From contig JAKVHY010000014.1 in NCBI GenBank assembly GCA_023284085.1, positions 62,001 to 126,000 of the forward strand: 64,000 nt of DNA. Direction: 5' to 3'. The position numbers and the translations under genes were made by a program. Below the pieces are notes generated by a model, which saw only the letters and a list, made by a program, of their open reading frames with translations, did not search any database and had not been told where the DNA came from. Source of the DNA: Shewanella benthica. GTDB taxonomy: Bacteria > Pseudomonadota > Gammaproteobacteria > Enterobacterales > Shewanellaceae. This document shows, one piece after another, positions 45,971-57,090 of this stretch (position 1 is the first letter of the stretch; each line of letters opens with the position of its first letter).

Positions 45971-47344
45971 ATGGGAATAAAAACTAAGATGATGAACAAG
46001 CGCATAATATCTCTGGCCGTGACTGGGGTGCTCCTGGGAAGTGTATCTCATGTACAGGCGGCTGGTTTTCAATTAGCCGAGTACTCAGCCACGGGTCAGG
46101 GCCGTGCTTTCGCCGGTGAAGCGGCTATGGCCGATAATGCATCTACTCAGGCACGTAACCCTGCCATGTTGACCTATCTGGAAGGGACGAGTTTCTCAGC
46201 TGGTGGCATCTATGTGATGCCAAATGTAGATGTGACTGGTGATATCTCTATCGCTTCTCCGCTGTTCGGTTCACAGGCGATGACGATGAATGCCGATGCC
46301 ATAGATGTTGCCGATAATGCTCTGGTACCTAATTTTTATTTTTCTAGTCAGATTGATGATAGCTGGACTTGGGGGATGGCGGTTAACTCTAATTACGGTT
46401 TGACGACTGAGTTACCGGCCGATCATGCGGCGGCTATCTTCGGCAGCGAGACCTCGGTGACAACTGTCGAGTTTAATCCCAATATTGCATACAAGATCAA
46501 TCAAGCATTCAGTGTCGGTGCTGGCCTGAGAATCGTATACGGTGAGGGAAGTATCGGCGCATCGGCTCCTGGCTGGATCGATGGATTGAAGGCTCATCCT
46601 TCGCTGCCAGCAGACGTCGCAGCGGCTCTGCCAGCTGGTGGAACCAGCCTTAAGAGCATGGAAGGTGACGATATCGCCATGGGTTGGAAACTTGGTGCTA
46701 GCTGGCAGATAAATCCTGCACATCGTCTGGGTTTCGCCTATCACAGCGGTGTTGAACTGGAACTTGATGGTTCGGCTTCGGGACTGCTCTATACAGGTGG
46801 CCAAGATGTCGATATCGAAGGTAACTTGCCTCTGGAGTTACCGGCATTTGCCGAACTGGCTTCTTATCATCAGCTCAATGACAACTGGGCCATGCATGCC
46901 AGTGTGAACTGGACGCAATGGAGTGTCTTCGATGAATTAGTCGCTTATTTCCCGGGTGATGTTAAGCCTGTGGGTGGATTGGAGTCTGATCTGGTTAAAG
47001 AAGAGAACTTCAAAGATAATTGGCGCTTCGCACTGGGCTCTACATATCAATTAAATAATCAATGGCTGTTACGCACGGGTATCGCCTACGATAATACCGC
47101 AGTGGATGATGAGTATCGCACCATGACTATTCCGGATTCTGATCGTTTGTGGCTCAGCGTCGGTGCCGGTTATCAAGCCTTTGAGAATCTGACTGTGGAT
47201 TTTGCTGTGACTTATATTAAAGCTTACGGTGATGCACCGATCAATGAGTCGATGAATCTAATGGATCTGGCTCAGGTGAGCTTCGATGGTGAAGCTGTTG
47301 GCGATGTTTGGTTAGTCGGTATGCAGTTAAGCTATAAGCTATAA
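45971..47344 (+). CDS. FadL-family outer-membrane long-chain fatty acid porin
   Basis: The up to 457-aa protein has a signal peptide (VTGVLLGSVSHVQA) and the FadL hatch-domain start AAGFQLAEYSATGQGRAFAG plus DNASTQARNPAMLTYL, then a barrel of alternating strands ending in LVGMQLSYKL. FadL porins carry hydrophobic substrates such as long-chain fatty acids across the outer membrane. The actual start may be one of the in-frame ATGs at 45989 or 45992, which give a more usual signal peptide. A 7-bp repeat spans the stop codon. Confidence 0.9.
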   Translation: MGIKTKMMNKRIISLAVTGVLLGSVSHVQAAGFQLAEYSATGQGRAFAGEAAMADNASTQARNPAMLTYLEGTSFSAGGIYVMPNVDVTGDISIASPLFGSQAMTMNADAIDVADNALVPNFYFSSQIDDSWTWGMAVNSNYGLTTELPADHAAAIFGSETSVTTVEFNPNIAYKINQAFSVGAGLRIVYGEGSIGASAPGWIDGLKAHPSLPADVAAALPAGGTSLKSMEGDDIAMGWKLGASWQINPAHRLGFAYHSGVELELDGSASGLLYTGGQDVDIEGNLPLELPAFAELASYHQLNDNWAMHASVNWTQWSVFDELVAYFPGDVKPVGGLESDLVKEENFKDNWRFALGSTYQLNNQWLLRTGIAYDNTAVDDEYRTMTIPDSDRLWLSVGAGYQAFENLTVDFAVTYIKAYGDAPINESMNLMDLAQVSFDGEAVGDVWLVGMQLSYKL

Positions 47345-47358
47345 GCTATAAGCTATAA
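47332..47358 (+). repeat. 7-bp tandem repeat over the porin stop codon
   Basis: CTATAAG is repeated three times and followed by CTATAA. The stop codon of the FadL-like gene lies inside the run. Because 7 is not a multiple of 3, gain or loss of a unit would change the frame, but it would only affect the last residue or add a short tail. Confidence 0.9.
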
Positions 47359-47644
47359 ATTTGAATGGGTATAATATAAAAGAGTGCCTCACATATGTGG
47401 GGCATTTTTACTTCTGTTACATATATGAGGCTATATAAATCAGTGAAATGAGCTTACTCAAATCTCACTTTATCCTGTGTTTGCTGCATATATTCATCTT
47501 ACAATAGCTTACATATTGAATAGGCTCGAGGAATTGTCTATATTTTGTTAGTAAAATGAACTTCATAAGATTATATTCATCTAATATGATGAACTTAATC
47601 TGTGATCTATTTTAGATCGGCAACTAACAAACTAGAGGTGTGAT
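47345..47644. other. Intergenic region after the porin gene
   Basis: It contains the rest of the 7-bp repeats, a terminator at 47385-47409 and about 230 bp of AT-rich DNA that should hold the promoter of the next gene. No coding region is seen. Confidence 0.6.
47385..47409 (+). terminator. Terminator of the FadL-like gene
   Basis: TGCCTCACAT and ATGTGGGGCA (47385-47404) form a continuous stem with one T-G wobble, followed by TTTTTA. Confidence 0.8.
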
Positions 47645-48172
47645 ATGAAGCCCTATCTACTTGCGGCGACCCTGTCTTTACTTCCTTTTACCGCAATGGC
47701 TAATCAGACCTCTACCGAGATCGTCGAAGGATTTATCGCTGCTTATAACAGCCATGATGTCAAACAGATGGTGCAATACACGTCAGATGATGTGCGTTGG
47801 ATGCATGTTACCGGGACCAAGGTTGAGGTCGAAACCTCTAGCCAGAAAGAGTTTGCGGCCGCGATGGCGGATTACTTTGAGACATTGAAAGATGCTAATG
47901 CCACTATTCTTCAGATGATCGATTCGGGCAATTATGTCAGTACTGTGGAAAGGGTGACCTGGGACAATGATGGTGAGCAACTTAGTCAGTGCAGCATCGG
48001 CAATTTCCATATTAAAAATGGCAAGTTGGCCGAGTTTTGGTATCTGCCAGCTCATGCCTGTGATGAAATCACGGTTGAAGCCAATGCTGAAGAGCTCGAT
48101 CCAGCGAATGCTGTGGAACCAGAAACAATAGTGCAACCCGAAATAGGAGTGTTACAGGAGACTCAGCAATAA
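47645..48172 (+). CDS. Secreted NTF2-like/SnoaL-type protein
   Basis: The 175-aa protein has a signal peptide (residues 1-19, LLAATLSLLPFTAMA) and one NTF2-like domain of the SnoaL type: EIVEGFIAAYNSHDVKQMVQ, DDVRWMH, IGNFHIKNGKLAEFW. The last ~35 residues are an acidic, Glu-rich tail. These domains form a cone-shaped pocket and often bind small ligands; the ligand is unknown here. A GAGGTG ribosome binding site precedes the ATG. It is probably periplasmic. Confidence 0.75.
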   Translation: MKPYLLAATLSLLPFTAMANQTSTEIVEGFIAAYNSHDVKQMVQYTSDDVRWMHVTGTKVEVETSSQKEFAAAMADYFETLKDANATILQMIDSGNYVSTVERVTWDNDGEQLSQCSIGNFHIKNGKLAEFWYLPAHACDEITVEANAEELDPANAVEPETIVQPEIGVLQETQQ

Positions 48173-48184
48173 CCTGTATGGTTG

Positions 48185-48246
48185 TGACTGAGAAGTGGCA
48201 TCAGCAATTAGTTGAATGTTTTGACTGAGAAGTAGCATCAAGCATA
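48185..48246. repeat. Short direct repeat upstream of glpK
   Basis: TGACTGAGAAGTGGCATCAG (48185-48204) is repeated with small changes at 48222-48242 (TGACTGAGAAGTAGCATCA). The second copy lies about 15 bp before the glpK start, near its ribosome binding site. It could be a regulatory repeat or a small duplication. Confidence 0.7.
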
Positions 48247-48256
48247 GGAAAAAGTT

Positions 48257-49750
48257 GTGACCAAGAAATATGTGATTGCGTTAGATCAGGGGACTACAAG
48301 CTCAAGAGCTATCGTATTTGATCATGATGCCAATATTGTTGCCATGTCTCAGCGCGAATTTACCCAAGTATACCCTCAAGCAGGCTGGGTCGAGCATGAT
48401 CCTATGGAGATATGGGCATCTCAAAGTTCGACCCTGATCGAAGTGCTCGCCAGAGCCGATATTCACAGTGATGAGGTGGCCGCCATAGGCATAACAAATC
48501 AACGTGAAACTACGGTCATATGGGATAAAAAAACAGGTAAACCAGTATACAACGCCATTGTTTGGCAATGCCGCCGCAGCAGTAGTATCTGTGATGAACT
48601 CAAGTCACAAGGCTTAGAAGAATATGTACGTGAGTCTACCGGGCTCCTCTTGGACCCCTATTTTTCAGGCACTAAAATAAAGTGGATATTAGATAATATT
48701 CCCGGCGTGAGAGCTCGGGCGGAAAAAGGTGAACTCCTGTTTGGCACTATCGATACCTGGTTGGTGTGGAAATTGACCGAGGGCAAGGTTCATGTCACAG
48801 ATCCGACGAATGCGAGCCGCACCTTACTATTTAATATTCACACGCAGCAATGGGATCAAAAGTTACTCAAAGCACTCAATATACCCAGCTCCCTGTTACC
48901 CGAGGTTAAGCCATCTACTTGTATCTATGGTACGACAAGAATTGCAGGGGAAGGCGGGGAGATAGACATTGCCGGTATTGCCGGTGATCAGCAATCGGCC
49001 TTGTTTGGTCAGCTCTGTATCGATGAGGGCATGGCCAAGAATACCTATGGCACCGGCTGTTTTCTGTTGATGAATACAGGCAAACAGGCGGTGCGATCTA
49101 AACATGGCTTGTTAACTACTATAGCCATAGGTGCCAAGGGGGAAGTCAATTATGCCCTGGAGGGAGCTGTGTTTATGGGGGGCGCGACTATTCAATGGCT
49201 CAGAGATGAGCTTGGCCTTATTCGTGATGTTCAAGATACCGAATACTTCGCTTCCAAAGTAGCAGATACCAATGGTGTTTATTTGGTCCCCGCTTTTGTC
49301 GGTTTAGGTGCGCCTTATTGGGAGCCAAATGCTCGTGGTGCCTTAGTCGGTTTAACAAGAGGCTCCAATCGTAATCACATTATCAGAGCCGCACTAGAGG
49401 CTATAGCCTATCAGAGTCGTGATCTTCTCGAGGCGATGAGCAAAGACAGTGGAGTCATGTTAAAACAGCTTAACGTCGATGGTGGTGCCGTTGCTAATGA
49501 CTTTTTAATGCAGTTTCAAGCAGATATCAGCAACGTAGAGGTGCATCGTCCGGTTGTCACCGAGACTACGGCAATGGGAGCCGCTTTTTTGGCTGGTTTG
49601 GCTGTGGGGTTTTGGCAGTCTACGGCTGAGCTGAAACATAAAGCAAAGTTAGATAAATCCTTTAGTCCTGGTATTTCTGCTGAGGCTAGAGAGAGTCTTT
49701 ACCTCGGCTGGAAAGAGGCTGTTGCTCAAGTTACGTCAACCAATACCTAA
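48257..49750 (+). CDS. glpK: Glycerol kinase
   Basis: The 497-aa FGGY-family kinase phosphorylates glycerol to glycerol-3-phosphate. Family blocks are [52 protein letters not shown] and [15 protein letters not shown]. The start is GTG, preceded by AGGAAAAAG. No glpF, glpD or glpR lies next to it in this window, so glycerol uptake must be encoded elsewhere. Confidence 0.97.
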   Translation: MTKKYVIALDQGTTSSRAIVFDHDANIVAMSQREFTQVYPQAGWVEHDPMEIWASQSSTLIEVLARADIHSDEVAAIGITNQRETTVIWDKKTGKPVYNAIVWQCRRSSSICDELKSQGLEEYVRESTGLLLDPYFSGTKIKWILDNIPGVRARAEKGELLFGTIDTWLVWKLTEGKVHVTDPTNASRTLLFNIHTQQWDQKLLKALNIPSSLLPEVKPSTCIYGTTRIAGEGGEIDIAGIAGDQQSALFGQLCIDEGMAKNTYGTGCFLLMNTGKQAVRSKHGLLTTIAIGAKGEVNYALEGAVFMGGATIQWLRDELGLIRDVQDTEYFASKVADTNGVYLVPAFVGLGAPYWEPNARGALVGLTRGSNRNHIIRAALEAIAYQSRDLLEAMSKDSGVMLKQLNVDGGAVANDFLMQFQADISNVEVHRPVVTETTAMGAAFLAGLAVGFWQSTAELKHKAKLDKSFSPGISAEARESLYLGWKEAVAQVTSTNT

Positions 49751-49812
49751 TTAAGGAAAGATCTTAGTGTGATTGGTTTTAACTATCTCTATATAATCAA
49801 CTGCTTACTAGG

Positions 49813-50121
49813 TTATATATCGATATCAATTCTGGGGAGTGGTGAGTTCACCGCTTCATGTTCGACGAGATCCCTGTTGGTTGCGTCTTCTCTTTCTCTT
49901 TCTTCTTTACTTGCTGGGTCACTACGGCGATCTCCGCGGCGCCTGTCTTGCGGTGATTTTCGTCGGTTAAGACTCTGTGGCAGTTGCGATTGTGGGGTCC
50001 CATGATCATCGGCAGCAATACTCGCACTATTGTCAGTTTTTTCTACCATCAAGCGTTTACGTTCAATGCTCCGCTGAATGGGGCGTGCAAGCATGGCATA
50101 AAGGCTATCTAAACCAACCAT
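49813..50121 (-). CDS. Unknown 102-aa protein with a highly basic stretch
   Basis: I recognise no family. GGGAGATATT precedes the ATG at 50121, which supports translation. The middle (LNRRKSPQDRRRGDRRSDP) is very basic and probably disordered, followed by an acidic stretch (EEREREDA) and a hydrophobic end (PLPRIDIDI). The position between glpK and the dcw cluster suggests a lineage-specific gene. No membrane segment is evident. Confidence 0.6.
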   Translation of the reverse strand: MVGLDSLYAMLARPIQRSIERKRLMVEKTDNSASIAADDHGTPQSQLPQSLNRRKSPQDRRRGDRRSDPASKEEREREDATNRDLVEHEAVNSPLPRIDIDI

Positions 50122-50608
50122 AATATCTCCCGTTAATTGCTCCTACTTAGTACTATCGGCAGTTCCTGCTTAATATTTAGTCATGATTAAGCGTTAAAGT
50201 TTGCTTTTCAGCTAGACCAATGATTAATCTTTGTTTATCTGGGCTTCTTTATTTATGAGCATTTTGGTGAGAATACGATGTAAATAGAGCTTTGATAATC
50301 GAATAGGAACGCTTAATTGCCAACTGAATCGAATATTTCTGGGATTTTCTACCACTTCTCACTTCTAGTATTCGACATTAGTTTCCTCTTCTGTCTGTTT
50401 TTTCAACTCTTTAGGGAGATAGGTCCACTTTTCCCCATCTAGTTTCGTTCACTCAATCATTTTTTAAACATGCTGCTAACCCGCTTGAGTACTGGATTTT
50501 TAAATAGGTGGTGCTCTTGACAAGTCTTGTGTTCTGTCTCTAGAATTAGCAGTTGTGGGAATTTGTGGATATATGTGGATCATTTACTGACAGCAAGGAC
50601 AAGCTAAC
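50122..50608. other. Promoter region of the dcw cluster
   Basis: This ~490-bp AT-rich stretch contains no convincing gene. Its right end holds the MraZ operator (50555-50584), overlapping the expected mraZ promoter. Confidence 0.7.
50555..50584 (+). promoter_or_regulatory. MraZ operator: three GTGG boxes at 10-bp spacing
   Basis: GTGG occurs at 50555, 50565 and 50575, each exactly 10 bp apart, ending 31 bp before the mraZ start. MraZ proteins bind tandem GTGG-type repeats in this position and repress the dcw cluster. The match to the known arrangement is strong. Confidence 0.85.
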
Positions 50609-51067
50609 GTGTTTCGTGGTGCGAGTGCTATAAACCTTGATACAAAAGGGCGGATCGCTATTCCTAAGCGCTACCGTGAGTCATTACGTGCCGAATATAA
50701 TGGTCAGTTAGTGATTACTGTTGATTTTCAATCATCATGTCTTCTGCTGTATCCATTAGATGAATGGAACAAGATTGAAGCAAAACTGCTCCTGCTCTCC
50801 GATACCCAAGCTTCTGAACGAGCGATGAAAAGATTGCTATTAGGCTATGCACACGAGTGTGAGCTAGATGGTAACGCTAGGTTATTACTTCCTCTGCCGT
50901 TACGTCAATATGCGAATTTAGATAAACACGCAATGTTAGTGGGGCAGTTAAATAAATTTGAGCTCTGGGATGAGGCTGCATGGCTGCAGCAGATAGAGCA
51001 AAGCCGAGAGACGATTCGTAGCGAAGAGTTCGCCAATAATGAACGTCTTGCCAATTTCTCACTGTGA
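50609..51067 (+). CDS. mraZ: Transcriptional regulator MraZ
   Basis: The 152-aa protein has two SpoVT/AbrB-like DNA-binding halves (GASAINLDTKGRIAIPKRYR and the later CELDGNARLLLPLPLR). It forms rings, binds the GTGG boxes upstream and represses the division and cell wall cluster. The start is GTG at 50609. It is the first gene of the dcw cluster. Confidence 0.96.
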   Translation: MFRGASAINLDTKGRIAIPKRYRESLRAEYNGQLVITVDFQSSCLLLYPLDEWNKIEAKLLLLSDTQASERAMKRLLLGYAHECELDGNARLLLPLPLRQYANLDKHAMLVGQLNKFELWDEAAWLQQIEQSRETIRSEEFANNERLANFSL

Positions 51068-51098
51068 TCAGTGACGCAAAAATAGATAGAAGATACTA

Positions 51099-52040
51099 AT
51101 GAGCCAAGAATTTTCACATTTATCAGTACTGCTTTCTGAAACGGTTGCAGGCCTAAACATAAAACAAGATGGCATCTATATCGATGGCACCTTTGGCCGA
51201 GGCGGGCATTCTCGTGAAGTGTTGAAGCACTTAGGTGAGAATGGCCGTTTAATTGCCATAGACAGAGATCCACAAGCCATTGAGGCTGCTAAGCAGTTTG
51301 CCGACGATAGCAGATTCAGCATAGTGCATGGTGGTTTTGGTCAATTGGCTACTTATGTTGAAGATCTTGGCTTGAAGGGCAAGATAGATGGTGTCTTGCT
51401 CGATTTTGGTGTTTCATCACCGCAACTGGACGATGCTGAGCGTGGATTCAGTTTCTTAAGAGATGGTCCACTAGATATGCGTATGGATAACTCTCAGGGT
51501 GAAACCGCTGCAGAGTGGATCGCCCGCGCCGAAATTGAAGATATGGCTTGGGTATTTAAAACCTATGGTGAAGAGAAAAATTCTCGTCATATCGCAAGAT
51601 GTATCGCTGCAGATAGACAAAAGACTCCTTTCTTGAGAACCAAGGAACTGGCGGATCTTATTGCTAGGATCTGTAAGAGTAAGGAACGCAATAAGCATCC
51701 AGCCACACGAGTATTTCAGGCCATACGCATCTACATCAATAGTGAATTAGAGCAGATCGATCAGGCATTAGAGGGGGCACTTGTAGTGCTGGCACCTCAG
51801 GGACGTTTATCGGTGATCAGTTTCCATTCTCTCGAAGATAGAATGGTGAAACGCTTTATTCGTCGCCATACCCAAGGGAAAAGTGTTCCTCATGGTTTAC
51901 CGATCACAGAGGCCGAACTCGATAAAACACGTTTGTTGAAGGGCATTGGTAAGGCGACCAAGCCTTCTGCCGAAGAGGTCGAGAGAAACAAGAGATCTCG
52001 TAGTTCTGTTTTGCGAGTTGCAGAGAGATTAGAGTATTAA
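51099..52040 (+). CDS. rsmH: 16S rRNA (cytosine1402-N4)-methyltransferase
   Basis: The 313-aa protein has the SAM-binding start [16 protein letters not shown] (residues ~28-43), [22 protein letters not shown], and [16 protein letters not shown]. It methylates N4 of C1402 in 16S rRNA together with RsmI. It lies 31 bp after mraZ. Confidence 0.97.
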   Translation: MSQEFSHLSVLLSETVAGLNIKQDGIYIDGTFGRGGHSREVLKHLGENGRLIAIDRDPQAIEAAKQFADDSRFSIVHGGFGQLATYVEDLGLKGKIDGVLLDFGVSSPQLDDAERGFSFLRDGPLDMRMDNSQGETAAEWIARAEIEDMAWVFKTYGEEKNSRHIARCIAADRQKTPFLRTKELADLIARICKSKERNKHPATRVFQAIRIYINSELEQIDQALEGALVVLAPQGRLSVISFHSLEDRMVKRFIRRHTQGKSVPHGLPITEAELDKTRLLKGIGKATKPSAEEVERNKRSRSSVLRVAERLEY

Positions 52041-52110
52041 TAATGGCTGTGGAAGCGAATGCTAATACCTGACTCATTGGTTATAAGCGTGTGTGGTAGG
52101 GAGTGCTGAT

Positions 52111-52425
52111 ATGGGGCAATCTCAGCTTAACCTGACTCGAATCATCCTACTCGATCTTTGGCATCATAAGTGGGTATTACTGCTTGCGGCGGCTGTGGTT
52201 GCTAACGCGATCACCATTGTATATACAAGCCATGTGAGCCGTAAATATATCAGCCAATGGGATCAGATGTGGCAGGAGAGAGATAGGTTAGATATCGAAT
52301 GGCGGAATCTATTGCTCGAAGAGCAATCTCAGTCTGAACATAGTCGAATTACCCGGATTGCGAGTAAGCAGTTAGACATGAGTCGGCCATTGCCTAAGGA
52401 AGAGGTCGTGGTAAGGATACCGTGA
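52111..52425 (+). CDS. ftsL: Cell division protein FtsL
   Basis: The 104-aa bitopic membrane protein has one helix at ~20-40 (WVLLLAAAVVANAITIVY) and a short periplasmic coiled coil (ERDRLDIEWRNLLLEEQS). FtsL forms the FtsQLB complex that activates septal wall synthesis. I start at the ATG at 52111, spaced well from AGGGAG. The longer frame from GTG 52093 overlaps that ribosome binding site. Confidence 0.93.
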   Translation: MGQSQLNLTRIILLDLWHHKWVLLLAAAVVANAITIVYTSHVSRKYISQWDQMWQERDRLDIEWRNLLLEEQSQSEHSRITRIASKQLDMSRPLPKEEVVVRIP

Positions 52426-52505
52426 TAATAATCCCGTTTATATATTGAAAATTTATAAACATCCACAGCTATAAACAATCAAGGATAGGTGATAACAAGA
52501 GCATC

Positions 52506-54248
52506 ATGAGGAAGATCAAGCAGGCTAAAAGGAAGCAAAAACCACAGCTCATTCACTGGCGTTTATACGTAGTGGTGGGGTTCGTCTGCCTGTTATTCAC
52601 CAGTTTGATTGGTCGTGCCGCCTATATTCAGATTATCGAACCTGAAAAGTTGCGCCATGAAAGTGATATGCGCAGCTTAAGAACGACCAGTAGAGAGGTT
52701 CAGCGGGGACTCATTACCGATCGTAATGGTGAAATGTTGGCTGTCAGTGTACCGGTGAAAGCCGTGTATGCCGATCCTAAAGTGGTTTACGACAAAAATG
52801 GCTTTGCCGATATGCGTCTTTGGCAGGCATTAGCCGATGTGCTCCATGAGCCTAAAGATAAGATTTTAAGTCGGATTCAAGCTAATCCTAAGCGACGTTT
52901 CACCTACTTAAAGCGTCAAGTGACCCCTGCGGTTGCCGATTACATCAAGAAACTCAAATTACCCGGAATATATCTTAAAGCCGAATCACGCCGTTATTAC
53001 CCTACCAGCGAAATCACCGCCCAATTGATCGGCATTACCAACATAGATGATGTCGGTATCGAGGGGATTGAAAACACCTATAACGACTGGTTAACGGGCA
53101 CGCCTTCGAAACAGAAGGTACGTAAATCCCGAGATGGACACGTAGTAGAGCGCCTGGACATGGTGCAAGAGGGTGAGAGTCCCAATGACTTGGTGTTGAG
53201 TATAGATCAACGTATTCAGCAATTAGCCTATCGTGAGATCAAGCGTATCACTAAGATCAATCAGGCTACGTCTGCTTCGATAGTCGTCATCGATGTCAAT
53301 ACTGGTGAAGTATTGGCGATGGCGAATACCCCATCCTATAACCCTAACTCCCGAGAAAACTTACAAAGTTATCGCATGCGTAATCGTGCGTTAACCGATG
53401 CCTATGAACCGGGTTCAACCATTAAGCCTTTCGTGGTCGCAGCAGCATTAGAAGCGGGGACCATTGACAAGGATCAGATATTTAAGACCTCACCGGGACG
53501 CATTCGGATCGGCGGTAAGATAGTGCGTGACGGCCGAAACTATGGTGACCTTTCTTTGGGTGAAGTATTGGTTCATTCCAGCAACGTTGGCATGACCCAA
53601 ATAGCCCTATCTATGCCGGTGCAGGAACTATTAGGTTATTACCAGGCCATGGGCTTAGGTAATTATTCAGGCATTAACCTTGCGGGAGAGAGTACGGGCT
53701 TGCTTCATGACCGTAGGCGCTGGTCTGAGTTTGAACGGGCGACGCTTTCTTTTGGTTATGCTCTCACAGTGACTCCGTTACAGATCGCAAGAATGTATGC
53801 CATGTTGGGCGGTAAAGGTGTCTTGTACCCATCTTCGATCTTGAAGCTCAAGCAGAAGCCTGAAGGCGTTCAGGTGATATCTCCGGAAGTTGCCCAGCAA
53901 GTGATGGAGATGCTGATAGGCGTGACTGAGGCTGGAGGCACAGCCAGAAAAGCTCATATTGAGGGCTATCCAGTTGCGGGCAAGACAGGTACGGCGCGAA
54001 AAGCCGTTGCTGGCGGCTATGGTGAAGACTATGTCGCCCTGTTTGCCGGTGTCGCTCCAGTGCATAACCCAAGACTTGCGATTGCAGTCGTGGTGAATGA
54101 GCCCAAAGGAGACAAGTATTATGGTGGCGATGTGGCTGGTCCTGCATTTGCTAAGGTGATGTCCGGGGCATTACAGATGCTGAATGTGGAGCCTATTTCC
54201 TCGAAAGAAAAAGTACGTCTACAGAGTCATGTCAGGAGAACAGAATAA
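52506..54248 (+). CDS. ftsI: Peptidoglycan D,D-transpeptidase FtsI (PBP3)
   Basis: The 580-aa class B penicillin-binding protein has a cytoplasmic start rich in lysine, one membrane helix (~22-42), a pedestal domain and a transpeptidase domain. Active-site motifs are STIK (Ser304), SSN (358-360) and KTGT (493-496). It cross-links septal peptidoglycan at the divisome. Its stop overlaps the murE start by one base. Confidence 0.97.
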   Translation: MRKIKQAKRKQKPQLIHWRLYVVVGFVCLLFTSLIGRAAYIQIIEPEKLRHESDMRSLRTTSREVQRGLITDRNGEMLAVSVPVKAVYADPKVVYDKNGFADMRLWQALADVLHEPKDKILSRIQANPKRRFTYLKRQVTPAVADYIKKLKLPGIYLKAESRRYYPTSEITAQLIGITNIDDVGIEGIENTYNDWLTGTPSKQKVRKSRDGHVVERLDMVQEGESPNDLVLSIDQRIQQLAYREIKRITKINQATSASIVVIDVNTGEVLAMANTPSYNPNSRENLQSYRMRNRALTDAYEPGSTIKPFVVAAALEAGTIDKDQIFKTSPGRIRIGGKIVRDGRNYGDLSLGEVLVHSSNVGMTQIALSMPVQELLGYYQAMGLGNYSGINLAGESTGLLHDRRRWSEFERATLSFGYALTVTPLQIARMYAMLGGKGVLYPSSILKLKQKPEGVQVISPEVAQQVMEMLIGVTEAGGTARKAHIEGYPVAGKTGTARKAVAGGYGEDYVALFAGVAPVHNPRLAIAVVVNEPKGDKYYGGDVAGPAFAKVMSGALQMLNVEPISSKEKVRLQSHVRRTE

Positions 54249-55726
54249 TGCGGCTAAGTGATCTTTTAGCGCCTTGGCTGCATTACTCAGGGCCGGAATC
54301 ATTCAATAACATATCATTGGACAGCAGAGCGATTACTGCCGGGGATCTATTTATTGCGGTTGCTGGACATCTTGTCGATGGCAGAAAGTTTATTGGTGCA
54401 GCATTCGAGCAAGGTGCGGTAGCAGCCTTAGTCCACACCGACGATCCTGCAGAGCATGGTCGGCTCAAGCTTGAACAAACGGGCTCACCTCAGGTGTTGT
54501 TTTTCCAATTAAGCCAACACTTGTCGGCAATCGGGGCACAAGCATATCCATTAGGCGCACAGAGACTCAAACTCATAGGTGTTACCGGAACTAATGGTAA
54601 GACATCCATTACTCAATTGATGGCTCAGTTAGTCGCTCTTTTAGGCAAACAAGCTTCCTTGATGGGCACTTTAGGTAATGGTTTATGGGGGGACTTAGTC
54701 GACAGTGGCAATACCACGGCCGATCCCATCACTATTTCCGCCCAGTTACAGGCTTATAATCTGGCGGGTGCGGATTTGTGCGCCATGGAAGTATCCAGCC
54801 ATGGTCTTATTCAGGGGCGGGTTGAAGCCGTTCCTTTCGATGTCGCCGTATTTACTAATCTGAGCCGAGATCACTTAGATTACCATGGCACTATGGAGGC
54901 TTATGCCGACGCAAAGAAAAGGTTATTCAAGTTTACATCCTTGCAAAGCAGCCTGATAAATCTCGATGATGAAGTCGGACGCCAGTGGCTCTGTGAGGAG
55001 CAATCGGCTAAGTACATTGGTTTCAGTATCTGTTCGGCATATGCCGATACAGCGAGTATTTACACCCTAGATAATCACCAACACCATCAAGGCGTCACGG
55101 CGACGCTAGTCTGGCCCGAGGGGCAGGCTAAGTTGGCATCACCTCTGCTAGGTTGTTTCAACCTCTCCAATTTAGTCGCCGCATTGGGTGCCTTATATTT
55201 GATTGGCTACGATATGCGGGCGATGGTGGCCATGGCGCCTCAGCTTAAACCTGTTGCGGGAAGGATGGAGCGTTTTACCACAGCAAATGGTGTGACCCTA
55301 GTGGTCGATTATGCCCATACCCCGGATGCTATAGAGCAGGCTCTCAAGGCGTTGAGAGGCCATTGTGAAGGTCTGTTATGGTGTCTATTTGGCTGTGGTG
55401 GCGATCGCGATAAGGGTAAACGGCCACTGATGGCACAAGCTGCCGAAGCCTATGCAGATAAGGTGATGGTTACCAGTGATAATGCCAGGAGTGAATCTCC
55501 TGAAGTCATCATCGAAGAGATATTAGCGGGTTTGAGCGTCCCAAAGCGAGTGCTAACTCAAGTCAATCGGGAGAAAGCCATCAGACAAGTTGTTGCCTTA
55601 GCAAAGCCGGGAGATCTCGTCTTGCTGGCGGGGAAAGGACATGAAACCTATCAAGAAATAGCAGGTGAACGCTTGGATTATGATGAGAGAGCATTAGCTA
55701 AATCATTGGCTGGAGAGCGGATATGA
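54248..55726 (+). CDS. murE: UDP-MurNAc-tripeptide synthetase MurE
   Basis: The 492-aa Mur ligase has the ATP loop [23 protein letters not shown], and a meso-diaminopimelate-type recognition region reading DNARSESP, where the family usually has DNPR. The Arg that contacts the substrate carboxylate is kept. It adds meso-DAP to UDP-MurNAc-L-Ala-D-Glu in the cytoplasm. It overlaps murF by 4 bases. Confidence 0.97.
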   Translation: MRLSDLLAPWLHYSGPESFNNISLDSRAITAGDLFIAVAGHLVDGRKFIGAAFEQGAVAALVHTDDPAEHGRLKLEQTGSPQVLFFQLSQHLSAIGAQAYPLGAQRLKLIGVTGTNGKTSITQLMAQLVALLGKQASLMGTLGNGLWGDLVDSGNTTADPITISAQLQAYNLAGADLCAMEVSSHGLIQGRVEAVPFDVAVFTNLSRDHLDYHGTMEAYADAKKRLFKFTSLQSSLINLDDEVGRQWLCEEQSAKYIGFSICSAYADTASIYTLDNHQHHQGVTATLVWPEGQAKLASPLLGCFNLSNLVAALGALYLIGYDMRAMVAMAPQLKPVAGRMERFTTANGVTLVVDYAHTPDAIEQALKALRGHCEGLLWCLFGCGGDRDKGKRPLMAQAAEAYADKVMVTSDNARSESPEVIIEEILAGLSVPKRVLTQVNREKAIRQVVALAKPGDLVLLAGKGHETYQEIAGERLDYDERALAKSLAGERI

Positions 55727-57090
55727 TCCCATTGAATTTGTCGGGTATATGTCAACGCTTGAATGCCAGGTTAGTGGGGGCCGACGGTGAGTTTTGTCAT
55801 GTTTCCAGCGACAGCCGCGCTATCCCAGCGCACACTCTTTTTGTCGCCTTGAAAGGCGAGAAATTCGATGGACATAATTTTGCCAATATGGCAGTGGAAA
55901 ATGGGGCTATGGCCTTGTTGGTCGACCACGAATTGCCACTGAACATAGCGCAACTGATTGTTAAAGATACCCAGAAGGCGATGGGAGAGCTGGGTGCTTA
56001 TCTAAGAGAGCTTATTCAGCCAAAATCTGTCGCGTTAACCGGCTCAAATGGCAAGACCAGTGTTAAGGAGATGGTGGCGACCATCTTATCTCAAAGGCAC
56101 AAGGTCTTGTACACCGCAGGTAACTTCAATAATGAGATTGGCGTGCCTTTGACACTCTTACGCTTAGAGGCCGATGATGAATTTGGGGTGTTCGAGTTAG
56201 GTGCAAATCACAAGGGAGAGATAGATTACACCTCTTCCTTGGTCAAGCCTGATGTGGCCTTAGTGAACAATGTGGCGTCGGCGCACCTGGAGGGTTTTGG
56301 TTCTCTTGAAGGCGTTGCCAGTGCAAAGTCTGAAATATTTAATCATTTAGCAGCGACTGGGACGGCCGTTATCAATGCAGACGATCAGTTTGCGTCAGTA
56401 ATGATGTCGGCATCGATGAGTTTTACTCAGTTGACGTTTGGAGTCGAGTCAGAAGCAGATATTCAAGCATCTGATCTTGAAGCCGATTCAGTGGGGTGTT
56501 ACCGCTTCAAATTGAGTTACATGCAAGAGTCTGTTTTGATAGCTCTGCCACTATCTGGACGTCACCAGGTGAGCAATGCCCTAGCCGCTACGGCCATCTG
56601 TTTATCTTTTGGATTAACGCTAGATGAAATAAAATTAGGCTTGTCACTTCTGCTGCCTGTCAAAGGTAGAATGCTGCCCACTCAATTGGGGCGGGTCCGT
56701 GTGATCGATGATAGCTATAACGCTAACCCTGCTTCTGTCACCGCTGCAATCGACTGGCTTCAAGAAATTGAAGGTCATCGCTGTTTAGTGCTGGGTGATT
56801 TGGGAGAATTGGGTGACAATGCGTCCCTTTTGCATACTGAACTAGGCGAACTGACAAAACAAAGAGGCCTGGATTCGCTATTTACCTTAGGTGAACTCAG
56901 TGCTAATGCGAGTCGTGCCTTCGGGGTCGATGGCCATATTAGCCTCGAATGTTTGGTAGAAGATTTAATAAAAAATATTAAGCAGTTTCAAGGTGATGTA
57001 ACTGTTTTGGTCAAAGGATCACGTAGCGCCAAAATGGAGCGCGTGGTCGAAGCTTTAATACTTGCCTACGGGCGCGGGGAGTTTGTTTAA
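55723..57090 (+). CDS. murF: UDP-MurNAc-tripeptide--D-Ala-D-Ala ligase MurF
   Basis: The 455-aa Mur ligase has the ATP loop [28 protein letters not shown], and [16 protein letters not shown]. It joins D-Ala-D-Ala to the tripeptide precursor to complete the pentapeptide. It overlaps both neighbours (4 bases with murE, 1 with mraY), so translation is coupled. Confidence 0.97.
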   Translation: MIPLNLSGICQRLNARLVGADGEFCHVSSDSRAIPAHTLFVALKGEKFDGHNFANMAVENGAMALLVDHELPLNIAQLIVKDTQKAMGELGAYLRELIQPKSVALTGSNGKTSVKEMVATILSQRHKVLYTAGNFNNEIGVPLTLLRLEADDEFGVFELGANHKGEIDYTSSLVKPDVALVNNVASAHLEGFGSLEGVASAKSEIFNHLAATGTAVINADDQFASVMMSASMSFTQLTFGVESEADIQASDLEADSVGCYRFKLSYMQESVLIALPLSGRHQVSNALAATAICLSFGLTLDEIKLGLSLLLPVKGRMLPTQLGRVRVIDDSYNANPASVTAAIDWLQEIEGHRCLVLGDLGELGDNASLLHTELGELTKQRGLDSLFTLGELSANASRAFGVDGHISLECLVEDLIKNIKQFQGDVTVLVKGSRSAKMERVVEALILAYGRGEFV

